From positions 2,226 through 12,087 of the forward strand of contig DAXF01000032.1 in assembly GCA_002506255.1 (NCBI GenBank): a stretch of 9,862 nucleotides of DNA, read 5' to 3'. Position 1 is the stretch's first letter. The number at the start of each line of letters is the position of its first letter. A program made the position numbers and the translations under genes. This DNA comes from Methanomassiliicoccaceae archaeon UBA367. Lineage in GTDB: Archaea > Thermoplasmatota > Thermoplasmata > Methanomassiliicoccales > Methanomethylophilaceae. Below the pieces are notes generated by a model, which was given only the letters and a program-made list of their open reading frames with translations, did not search any database and was not told where the DNA came from. This document shows, in pieces, positions 1 through 6,171 of this stretch.

Positions 1-213
1 TTCAAAGCGGAATCAGGACTTACGAAGAAGGCCCTGGCGGCACGTGCCAGGGAGAGGCTGGAGGCCTATGATCTGACGGCAGTTGTGGCTAACGACATAG
101 ACTCCGCAGGCAAAACATCCGCATCTGTCATACTCGTCTCCGCAAAGGGCGAGAAGGACATAACCGGCACCAAAGAGAGCATAGCCAACAGCATACTCGA
201 CATCTGCTCATGA
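1..213 (+). CDS. coaBC: Phosphopantothenoylcysteine decarboxylase / phosphopantothenate-cysteine ligase, C-terminal fragment
   Basis: This is the last 70 codons of a gene that enters from the left edge and ends in TGA. The fragment starts FKAESG and contains the segment VVANDIDSAG (about residues 29-38), then a strand rich in I/V/L and a final helix (ESIANSILDI). This pattern matches the end of the CoaB ligase domain, where an Asn-Asp pair follows a short hydrophobic strand. The bifunctional enzyme joins cysteine to 4'-phosphopantothenate and decarboxylates the product to 4'-phosphopantetheine in the cytoplasm. Its stop overlaps the ATG of the next gene, pantoate kinase, by four bases (ATGA), and that gene belongs to the same CoA pathway, which supports the call. 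The N-terminal flavin-binding CoaC domain lies outside the window, so whether this is bifunctional CoaBC or a stand-alone CoaB cannot be seen. Confidence 0.85.
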   Translation, partial: FKAESGLTKKALAARARERLEAYDLTAVVANDIDSAGKTSASVILVSAKGEKDITGTKESIANSILDICS

Positions 214-1052
214 CCGAATCCTTCTGCCCGGGTCATATCACGTTGTTCTTCTCGCCGCGTAGGACGGGAGATATACTCAGGTCCGGTTCAGTCGGCGCAG
301 GCATCAAGACCGCTCTGGGAGCGAAGGTCGCGGTGGAGGAAAGAAGGGATTCCCGCGTCTCCATCCTGTTGGACGGTGCGGAAAGCGATGCTCCCGTAAC
401 GGCCGCTGCCGTGGCAGCGCTTGCTCCCGGGAGGGGATTCGATATCAGCATCGAATGCGGACTGCCGGTCAGTCAAGGTTTCGGGATGTCCGCGGCCGGG
501 ACCATAGCGGCCGGGACATGCGTATGCAGCATCGTCGGAAGGGACCCATACGAGGCGTTCCCGGCGGCCCATGTCGCCGAGATAGAGAACGGCGGTGGTC
601 TCGGGGATGTTGCAGCCATAATGTGCCAGGGGCACCAGCCCACAAGGGAATCTGCAGGTCTCCCTCCACACGGCAAGGTGACTGATTCGGGCCTGAAGTT
701 CGATCTGACCATTGCGGTAGTGGGGCCGCCCATATCCACGTCCAGGATCCTCTCCGATCCCTTGACAGAGGCAAGGATCAAAGGCAGCGGCGACCGATGT
801 CTCAGGTCCTATGTCAATAACAGGACGGAGAGCAGCTTGTTCTCCTTGGCCCGCGAGTTCTCCCATGCTGCGGGGCTCGAATCCGCTGCGGTGACGGAAG
901 CGCTCAGGCTTCTACCTGGAAGATCGGCCATGTGCATGCTCGGTCACAGTATCATCACCACTGCATCCGCGGAAGAGGTCCGGGAGCTCCTTCCGGAAGC
1001 CGCGATATACGAATCGGCATCATTCGGCGGTTCCGTCATTCGAAAAGGGTGA
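210..1052 (+). CDS. Pantoate kinase (archaeal GHMP-family kinase)
   Basis: This 280-residue protein has the GHMP-kinase layout. It has an N-terminal substrate strand PGHITLFF (7-14), a SGSVGAG turn (25-31), the phosphate-binding loop PVSQGFGMSAAGTIA (86-100) and a conserved GGGLGDVAA segment (128-136). Near the C-terminus, MLGHSIITTA (243-252) and SFGGSV (271-276) fit the family's glycine-rich motif. Archaeal pantoate kinase phosphorylates pantoate, and phosphopantothenate synthetase then adds beta-alanine; the two replace bacterial PanC and PanK. The length is close to that of known archaeal members (about 300). The start is the ATG that overlaps the coaBC stop (ATGA), so the two are probably co-transcribed and translationally coupled; I see no Shine-Dalgarno sequence. 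The GHMP fold alone would also allow another small-molecule kinase, but the coaBC neighbour favours pantoate. The last 17 bases overlap the convergent DUF357 gene. Confidence 0.87.
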   Translation: MTESFCPGHITLFFSPRRTGDILRSGSVGAGIKTALGAKVAVEERRDSRVSILLDGAESDAPVTAAAVAALAPGRGFDISIECGLPVSQGFGMSAAGTIAAGTCVCSIVGRDPYEAFPAAHVAEIENGGGLGDVAAIMCQGHQPTRESAGLPPHGKVTDSGLKFDLTIAVVGPPISTSRILSDPLTEARIKGSGDRCLRSYVNNRTESSLFSLAREFSHAAGLESAAVTEALRLLPGRSAMCMLGHSIITTASAEEVRELLPEAAIYESASFGGSVIRKG

Positions 1053-1329
1053 ATAGCCTGTCGTCACCGTCGACATCCCAGAGCCCTATCCGTGCTCCGC
1101 AGTCCAGCCACCCGTGGGCGTAGTTGACCGCAGCGAACGCATTCACCAGGTCCCCCTCGCTCCTGAAGTGCTTTGCATCCTTGTAATATGAATGTGCCAT
1201 GTTGAGGAAATTATCTGCCAGCCTTTTGTTGAAGGACCTATCCGGAGCTACGACCTTCAGCTTGGTTAAGGCCTCGTTCGTTATGCTGAGGTATCTGTCG
1301 ATCTTCTCCTCGGTTATCCTGTCAATCAT
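1036..1329 (-). CDS. DUF357 family small helical protein
   Basis: This 97-residue protein of unknown function consists almost entirely of predicted helix. The segment SYYKDAKHF (about 48-56), then GDLVNAFAAVNYAHGWLDCG (59-78) and an acidic tail, is what I recognise as the archaeal DUF357 signature: a YY-DA helix followed by an NYAHGWLD-G helix. There is no signal peptide, membrane segment or cysteine cluster. Its ATG lies inside the end of the HerA-like gene (8-base overlap), and a good Shine-Dalgarno sequence sits just upstream, so it is the second gene of a bicistron. No biochemical role is known to me. A partnership with the ATPase is only suggested by the overlap. Its 3' end overlaps pantoate kinase on the other strand by 17 bases. 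Confidence 0.82.
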   Translation of the reverse strand: MIDRITEEKIDRYLSITNEALTKLKVVAPDRSFNKRLADNFLNMAHSYYKDAKHFRSEGDLVNAFAAVNYAHGWLDCGARIGLWDVDGDDRLFTLFE

Positions 1330-2929
1330 CCGATATCACCTTCACACCCGTTCCGCCGTGCCTGCTCTCCCTGGGCCTGACATCCACCAGCAGCGGTGTC
1401 TGTATCCCGGCTCCGACGACCATCGCCATGCCTATGGGCATCGTCTGGACCTCATCCATCATCCCTGCGGTCAGCCCCTCCACGGATGCTGATATGGCCT
1501 TCACGTCGTTGGGGTTCGTCACCTTGAGTATGATCTGCGTCCCGCACTGGCTCAGCACGTTCTTGTCTATCTTAGCGGGTCTTTGGCTTATAACCGTTAG
1601 TCCCAGTCCGAACTTCCTGCCCTCAGAGGCTATAGTGGAAAGCGCCTTCGATGAGAGGGCGGTGCCGACCTGCGGACAGTAGTTGTGGGCCTCCTCGATG
1701 ACCATCATCATGGGCGGGACAGCATCCTGCTTCCTCATCTCGAACATTATGGTGCTCAGCCTCCTGACTATGAGCTCCTGTATATCCGGAGGTACCCCTT
1801 TGAGATTGATTATTGTCGTCTTCCCCTTCTCCACCAGCTCGGAGACCTTGTTCCCGAGGGTGGCGAATATGCCGATCTCGTCCAGGTACTCCAGTTCGTT
1901 GATCAGAACAGCGCTCTTGTTATCCGTTTCCAACGAAAGCAGCACATCGATAAGATCCCTCAGAGAATAGATCTCCTGGTGCTCCCTCAGTGCATCTATC
2001 GCTCTCTTGAGGGTCGTAAGGTAAGAGCGCACATCGTTCGTCCGGGTCAGTTCCAGTAGCTCCCTGGCTTCCAGGGCCCTCAGGGTGAATCTCAACGATC
2101 TTATGTTTGGGTCGTCGTTTTTGAGGACCGAGAATTCCCGGATCTTGTCCGCGTAGCCTCTGGGGACAACCCCGAAACGGGGATCGCCCACCTTCCCCAT
2201 ATCCCTCATGGCTCCGTACTCCCCGTGGGGATCGATGATCATGGTGGTCACGTCCCTCTTCATCATCTCCTCGATGATGTCGCCGGACATGTAGCTCTTG
2301 CCGCCCCCGGTCTTGGCGAGTATGCAGACGTGCTTCTGCAGCAGCTCGTTAATATCCAATGTAACTGGAAGATCGTGCCCGTGCAGCAACCCGATGTACC
2401 CGCCGACCTTTGTGTTGTTCCTGAGGCCCAGAACGCTCTGCACCAGTTTCCCGCTGGCCCTGCAGACATCCGCTCCGGCCTTGAAGGTGGTTCTGGGGAC
2501 CTGGAGCAGATTGTTGGTGTCCCTGTACCCGATGACGTCGATCTGGGCGCTGACCATCTCATCGATAACAGTATTCTCGTTCAGGTTAGCGCTCTTCTCC
2601 AAAGTCAGGTCTGTCTTCCTGATCAGAGTCCCCACCTGGCACAGCACCCATCCGTAATCTGGGTGCTCTGCCATGACATATTCGGATTTCTCGAGATGTG
2701 CGATCACTCTGCAGTTGAAGGTGGACGTGCCTACGTTACCGTATATGGTACCAACAACTTCGCAGTCGTTCCTGGCCTGGACCTGCGGCCCCCTCTCCTT
2801 CTGTGCCGGAGGAGCACACGCGACGCCGTTGGAGGCTACCACCTTTGCCACGCTGTACGATCTCACCAGTCTGTCGGAGGGTCTCTCGATACCGGTGCCC
2901 TCGGCCCCGTTGTTACCCTGCATTTGCAT
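1322..2929 (-). CDS. herA: HerA-like DNA-translocating ATPase (FtsK/HerA superfamily)
   Basis: Starting at the ATG at 2929, the protein has 535 residues. After a 50-60-residue polar leader comes a beta-rich region of HAS-barrel type (roughly 55-150, including VVGTIYGNVGTSTF). The RecA-like ATPase follows: Walker A AKTGGGKS (205-212), DPHGEYG (233-239), Walker B MMMVIEEAHN (407-416) with paired glutamates, and an arginine-finger/sensor stretch SEGRKFGLGLTVISQRP (435-451). HerA proteins form hexameric rings that pump DNA and, with NurA nuclease, process ends for recombination. No nurA, mre11 or rad50 is in the window, so 'HerA-like' is safer than canonical HerA. A TATA element 28 bases upstream fits a near-leaderless transcript from this ATG. 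A GTG at 2953 (543 residues) and an ATG at 2923 are alternatives. It overlaps DUF357 by 8 bases. Confidence 0.88.
   Translation of the reverse strand: MQMQGNNGAEGTGIERPSDRLVRSYSVAKVVASNGVACAPPAQKERGPQVQARNDCEVVGTIYGNVGTSTFNCRVIAHLEKSEYVMAEHPDYGWVLCQVGTLIRKTDLTLEKSANLNENTVIDEMVSAQIDVIGYRDTNNLLQVPRTTFKAGADVCRASGKLVQSVLGLRNNTKVGGYIGLLHGHDLPVTLDINELLQKHVCILAKTGGGKSYMSGDIIEEMMKRDVTTMIIDPHGEYGAMRDMGKVGDPRFGVVPRGYADKIREFSVLKNDDPNIRSLRFTLRALEARELLELTRTNDVRSYLTTLKRAIDALREHQEIYSLRDLIDVLLSLETDNKSAVLINELEYLDEIGIFATLGNKVSELVEKGKTTIINLKGVPPDIQELIVRRLSTIMFEMRKQDAVPPMMMVIEEAHNYCPQVGTALSSKALSTIASEGRKFGLGLTVISQRPAKIDKNVLSQCGTQIILKVTNPNDVKAISASVEGLTAGMMDEVQTMPIGMAMVVGAGIQTPLLVDVRPRESRHGGTGVKVISDD
1335..1342 (-). 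promoter_or_regulatory. Shine-Dalgarno site of the DUF357 gene
   Basis: The minus strand reads AAGGTGAT, complementary to the 3' tail of archaeal 16S rRNA, five bases before the ATG at 1329. It lies within the last codons of the HerA-like gene. It supports the chosen start and internal initiation or re-initiation. Confidence 0.7.
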
Positions 2930-2954
2930 CCCGATATGAGATAAGGGGAGCACG

Positions 2955-2966
2955 ATTATATCCTTT
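2955..2966 (-). promoter_or_regulatory. BRE/TATA promoter of the herA-DUF357 operon
   Basis: The minus strand reads AAAGGA followed by TATAAT, a purine-rich BRE next to a TATA box. The TATA centre is about 28 bases before the ATG at 2929, so transcription should start at or a few bases before that codon. The GTG at 2953 would lie upstream of the expected transcript start. Confidence 0.6.
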
Positions 2967-2999
2967 GCCGAAAGGGTCGCCGTTGCACGTGTGCGTTAG

Positions 3000-3010
3000 G
3001 TATAATAAAA
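3000..3010 (+). promoter_or_regulatory. TATA promoter of the prs-proS operon
   Basis: The sequence GTATAATAAAA has its TATA centre about 27 bases before the ATG at 3031, the spacing expected for a leaderless archaeal mRNA. No Shine-Dalgarno sequence precedes the ATG. It decides the prs start and stands back to back with the herA promoter, about 40 bases away on the other strand. Confidence 0.75.
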
Positions 3011-3030
3011 AGCACGCGTTACTCAGCAGC

Positions 3031-3891
3031 ATGATAGTCGTGGGGGGTTCCTCGTCAAGGGACCTGGCGAAAGAATTGGCCGGAATTCTTGGGTGCAAAT
3101 ACATACAGGCGGCGACAACGAGATTCCCAGACGGGGAATGCTACACGAGGATAGACAGCGACAATCTGGATGATGATGTCGTGATCGTGCAGAATACCTA
3201 TCCGGACGGCAACCTTGTGGAGATGTTCCTATTGCAGGACGCCGTTCACAGGATGGGCGCCGAGACGATAACCCTGGTCATCCCATACTTCGGGTACGCC
3301 AGGCAGGACCGGGTCTTCAGGCCCGGGGAGCCGGAGAGCGCCAAGGTGATGTCCAAGCGCCTCGCCATGCTCGCCGACCGCGTGATAACGGTGGATATAC
3401 ACAAAGAGGACGTTCTCAGGTTCTTCGACTGCGAGACCAAGGACGTGAAGGCCTCATCGGCGATAGCCGATTACTTCAAAGAGAGGGACGTCGACATAGT
3501 CCTGTCCCCGGATCTGGGAGCCAAGGACAGGGCAAAGGAGGTCGGTGTCAGGATGGGCAAGCCTTACGATCACTTGGAGAAGACTCGCATATCAGGCACA
3601 GAGGTGTCGATAAAGCCCTCGAAGTCCAACTGCAAAGGTAAGAATGTGCTCATAGTCGATGACATAATCGCCACAGGCGGCACCATAATAGCCGCAGCGG
3701 CCCAGCTTAAGAAGGAAGGAGTCAAGAACGTTTACGTGGCGTGCACGCACGGCGTCTTCGTTGACGGTGCCGTTCAGAAGCTTACGGGCAGCTCCCTTGA
3801 CGGAGTGCTCTGCTGCAACACCTTGGAGAACGAGCTGTCCCACATATCCGTGGCCCCGATCATCGCCGAAGCGCTGAAATCCAAGCGGTGA
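3031..3891 (+). CDS. prs: Ribose-phosphate pyrophosphokinase (PRPP synthase, archaeal type)
   Basis: This enzyme makes 5-phosphoribosyl 1-pyrophosphate from ribose 5-phosphate and ATP, the entry metabolite for purine, pyrimidine and histidine synthesis. At 286 residues it matches short archaeal enzymes and is shorter than the bacterial type (about 315). Visible motifs are RFPDGE (31-36), the ATP-contacting IPYFGYARQDR (84-94), VDIHKED with the metal/ATP-site histidine (121-127), DLGAKDRA with the likely catalytic lysine (161-168), and the ribose-5-phosphate loop VLIVDDIIATGGT (206-218). The open frame runs further upstream, but that stretch is antisense to herA and would precede the promoter. 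The ATG at 3031 begins the conserved MIVVGGSSS strand and fits the TATA spacing. The stop overlaps the GTG start of proS. Its product feeds the pathway served by purSLQ further downstream. Confidence 0.95.
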   Translation: MIVVGGSSSRDLAKELAGILGCKYIQAATTRFPDGECYTRIDSDNLDDDVVIVQNTYPDGNLVEMFLLQDAVHRMGAETITLVIPYFGYARQDRVFRPGEPESAKVMSKRLAMLADRVITVDIHKEDVLRFFDCETKDVKASSAIADYFKERDVDIVLSPDLGAKDRAKEVGVRMGKPYDHLEKTRISGTEVSIKPSKSNCKGKNVLIVDDIIATGGTIIAAAAQLKKEGVKNVYVACTHGVFVDGAVQKLTGSSLDGVLCCNTLENELSHISVAPIIAEALKSKR

Positions 3892-5288
3892 TCCTCTTGG
3901 ACGGCAAGAACTATGCGGAATGGTATCTCGACATCGTAGAGAAGGCAGGGCTCTCCGACAAGCGCTATCCGATCAAGGGGATGAATGTCTGGACCCCGTA
4001 CGGATGGAAGATAATGCGCTTCATAGACGGTTTCATCCGCGATGAGCTGGATGACACCGGGCACGACGAGGTCTGCTTCCCTCTTCTGATCCCCGAGACA
4101 GAGTTCAAGAAGGAGAAGGACCACATCAAAGGATTCGATTCCGAGGTATACTGGGTAACCAAAGCGGGAGATAACGAGCTTGACGTTCCCCTGGTCGTGA
4201 GGCCGACCAGTGAGACAGCCATGTATCCAATGTTCTCCCTGTGGATAAGGTCCCATCAGGACCTTCCCCTGAAGATCTACCAGATAGTCAACACATTCCG
4301 TTACGAGACGAAGCAGACCCGCCCCTTCATCAGGGTCAGGGAGATCCATTTCTTCGAGTCTCACACTTGCCACGATACCGAGGAGGATGCCCAGAAGCAG
4401 ATCGATGAGGACCTGTCGATCCTGGAGAAGGTCATGGACAGGCTCTGCCTTCCGTACTTCCTGCTGAAACGTACTGATTGGGACAAGTTCCCGGGCGCAC
4501 ATTACACAGTGGGCATCGATACTGTCATGCCCAACTACAGGACGCTGCAGTTGGGATCGGTTCACCATTACAGGACGAATTTCTCCGTTCCGTACGACAT
4601 AACGTATGAGGACGAGAGCGGGGAGCACAAGCACGTGCATCAGACCACCTACGGTATGAGCGAGCGTCTTCTGGGAGCTGTCGTAAGCGTGCACGGCGAT
4701 GACAAGGGATTGGTAATGCCTCCCGACATCGCGCCCTATCAGGTCGTCATAATACCCATAATCTCCAAGAAGAACGCCGAAGAGGTCAAACTGGAGGCTG
4801 AGAAGATCGCCATGATCCTCAGGGAATCGGGTGTACGCACGCATCTGGACAACAGGGACGACAGGCCCGGCAGCAAGTTCTATGATTGGGAGATAAAGGG
4901 CGTGCCATTGAGACTGGAGCTCGGCGCCAGGGACATGGAGAACGAGGTCATAACCTTCGCAAGAAGGGACAACGGCGAGAAGGGCACGATATCCTCCGAT
5001 TCCCTGGTCTCCGGCGTCAGGCTGATACTGGCAGAGATCAAGAAGGACATGAGATCGAAGGCGGAGGCCTTCCAGGCATCCTCTGTCATGTCAGTAGAAT
5101 CCCTGGACAACATTCCTGAGAGGGTCGTCACCTTCCCGTGGTGCGGTTCCATGGAGTGCGGCGGGAAAGTCGAGGAGAAGGACATCAAGATCCTGGGCAC
5201 ACCGTATCCTGCGGAGAAGCATGACGGCAAGTGCCTGGTGTGCGGTAAGAGATCGGAGCTACTGGCCTATGCGGCCCGCTCCATGTGA
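3888..5288 (+). CDS. proS: Prolyl-tRNA synthetase, archaeal/eukaryal type
   Basis: This 466-residue class II synthetase charges tRNA-Pro in the cytoplasm. It shows GMNVWTPYGWKI near motif 1 (about 31-42), RPTSET (about 105-110), motif 2 FRYETKQTRPFIRVREIHFFE, and the tRNA-proximal HTCH. The anticodon-binding domain begins near APYQVVIIP, followed by a zinc-binding C-terminal domain with C419, C424, C449 and C452 (CxxxxC and CxxC). It lacks the long editing insertion of bacterial ProRS, as expected for this type. The motif 2 region (REIHFFESHTCH rather than WQEGHTAH) resembles methanogen enzymes. Translation starts at a GTG overlapping the prs stop (GTGA), so the pair is one operon. The protein ends in Met where well-studied relatives end in Tyr. 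The 3' end overlaps the convergent DUF1638 gene by 22 bases. Confidence 0.95.
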   Translation: MILLDGKNYAEWYLDIVEKAGLSDKRYPIKGMNVWTPYGWKIMRFIDGFIRDELDDTGHDEVCFPLLIPETEFKKEKDHIKGFDSEVYWVTKAGDNELDVPLVVRPTSETAMYPMFSLWIRSHQDLPLKIYQIVNTFRYETKQTRPFIRVREIHFFESHTCHDTEEDAQKQIDEDLSILEKVMDRLCLPYFLLKRTDWDKFPGAHYTVGIDTVMPNYRTLQLGSVHHYRTNFSVPYDITYEDESGEHKHVHQTTYGMSERLLGAVVSVHGDDKGLVMPPDIAPYQVVIIPIISKKNAEEVKLEAEKIAMILRESGVRTHLDNRDDRPGSKFYDWEIKGVPLRLELGARDMENEVITFARRDNGEKGTISSDSLVSGVRLILAEIKKDMRSKAEAFQASSVMSVESLDNIPERVVTFPWCGSMECGGKVEEKDIKILGTPYPAEKHDGKCLVCGKRSELLAYAARSM

Positions 5289-6091
5289 CCGTTGAGAAGG
5301 GACTTGGCGCGCTCGTAGGTCAGGTCAGCCACCTCTGTGCTGACCCATCCGTCCTCCAGCTCCATTACTTCCAGTTCGTACTTTTCGGCGAACTCTTCGA
5401 CGCACCTCTGGAAGTTCCTCTGATCTCCCAGTCCCGTCTGGATCTTCATTACGTACTTGTAATCGGCCATTTCCAGGACCATCTTGAACATCTCCCGGTC
5501 CCCCTTCTCGACGCCCCTGAACAGCTCCATGCTGTCCATGAACTCCTCGAAGCTGCAGGCCATCCCAGGTGTGAAGTACATGATCCCGGGGTATTTCTTC
5601 AATAATCTAAGGTAATTGTCTGTACCGCCCATGGGCACGCAGATGCAGTCGTCGCAAACCTTCCCGAATCTGTCCTTGCAGATCGTCATGGGAACGGCAA
5701 GGTTGGAAGAGGACCATTCTTCTATTCCTTTCAGCCCGTTGCCGCACAGTCCGTAATAGAGGGCTATAGCGTCCACATGCTCCTGGAAATCAGACATGAG
5801 CTCCCTTATCCTTATCTTCAGATTCTCCGGCTCCTCGTGGAGACCCAGGTCCATCATCCATATCACGATCCTGTACCCGTCGCCGGGTATATCCGCTTCC
5901 CCGCTGAGGAAATCCTTCTCGCTCAACAGCGTATAGGGGACGCCGTTCTCTTCCAGCTTCGGGATTATCATCTTGTTGTGATCGTTATCCAGCAAGAAGA
6001 TCCTCTTCTTCTCCCTGTCGCTACTGAGGCTGTATACCAACTCATCCTCCAGAATAGGGCATGCCATTATCCCCAATATGCCGGACGTCAT
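5267..6091 (-). CDS. DUF1638 family protein with conserved cysteines
   Basis: This 274-residue cytoplasmic protein has no signal peptide or membrane segment. It begins with the DUF1638-like strand GILGIMACPILEDEL (4-18). It then shows LYYGLCGNGL (111-120) with C116, VPMTICKD (133-140), a cysteine cluster C146/C149/C151 followed by VPMGGTDNYL (152-161), and YFTPGMA (172-178). This order of G-LCGNGL, then DC(I)-x-G-x-x-x-Y, is the family hallmark as I know it. The cysteines could bind a metal or cofactor, but the function is unestablished. In methanogens and acetogens the family often sits near corrinoid methyltransferase genes (recalled, not checked); no such gene is here. A TATA element about 25 bases before the ATG at 6091 supports that start. 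It is the only complete gene here that stops with TAG, and its last 22 bases overlap proS. Confidence 0.82.
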   Translation of the reverse strand: MTSGILGIMACPILEDELVYSLSSDREKKRIFLLDNDHNKMIIPKLEENGVPYTLLSEKDFLSGEADIPGDGYRIVIWMMDLGLHEEPENLKIRIRELMSDFQEHVDAIALYYGLCGNGLKGIEEWSSSNLAVPMTICKDRFGKVCDDCICVPMGGTDNYLRLLKKYPGIMYFTPGMACSFEEFMDSMELFRGVEKGDREMFKMVLEMADYKYVMKIQTGLGDQRNFQRCVEEFAEKYELEVMELEDGWVSTEVADLTYERAKSLLNGHMERAA

Positions 6092-6110
6092 GAAATCTGG
6101 AAGGGTCTTA

Positions 6111-6120
6111 GGGTTATAAG
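6111..6120 (+). promoter_or_regulatory. TATA promoter of trmI (shared palindromic element)
   Basis: GGGTTATAAG is the only TATA-like stretch ahead of trmI. Its centre predicts transcription from roughly 6140-6146, giving a leader of about 5-10 bases to the ATG at 6151 or about 28 bases to the ATG at 6172. The same TTATAA appears to serve the divergent DUF1638 gene. Confidence 0.5.
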
Positions 6121-6127
6121 TTCCCTT
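6114..6127 (-). promoter_or_regulatory. BRE/TATA promoter of the DUF1638 gene
   Basis: The minus strand reads AAAGGGAAC followed by TTATAA. The TATA centre is about 25 bases before the ATG at 6091, so the mRNA is predicted to be leaderless. The TTATAA is palindromic and is also the best TATA candidate for trmI on the other strand. Confidence 0.6.
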
Positions 6128-6171
6128 TGAGCATACGAAATGATTAACCGATGCTCCGCGATAGACGTCCC

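Noticed and set aside
288..866. 192-codon open frame antisense to pantoate kinase
   Set aside because: The plus strand carries the full GHMP motif set; the antisense product shows no family features and no start signals.
2225..2944. 239-codon open frame on the plus strand within herA
   Set aside because: It lies opposite the Walker A and barrel regions of the HerA-like ATPase and has low-complexity V/D/H/L composition typical of a shadow frame.
2803..3030. In-frame upstream extension of prs by 76 codons
   Set aside because: It is antisense to the herA start, lies upstream of the prs TATA box and resembles no PRPP synthase. The ATG at 3031 begins the conserved first strand.
3774..4844. 356-codon open frame antisense to proS
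   Set aside because: It is the mirror of a strongly conserved ProRS coding frame, has no recognisable domain, no promoter and would overlap prs and proS entirely. It is a codon-bias shadow.
4880..5266. TAG readthrough extension of the DUF1638 protein (pyrrolysine hypothesis)
   Set aside because: The extension is antisense to the conserved ProRS C-terminal half, and the DUF1638 protein is already full length. Kept only as a low-key finding about the stop codon.
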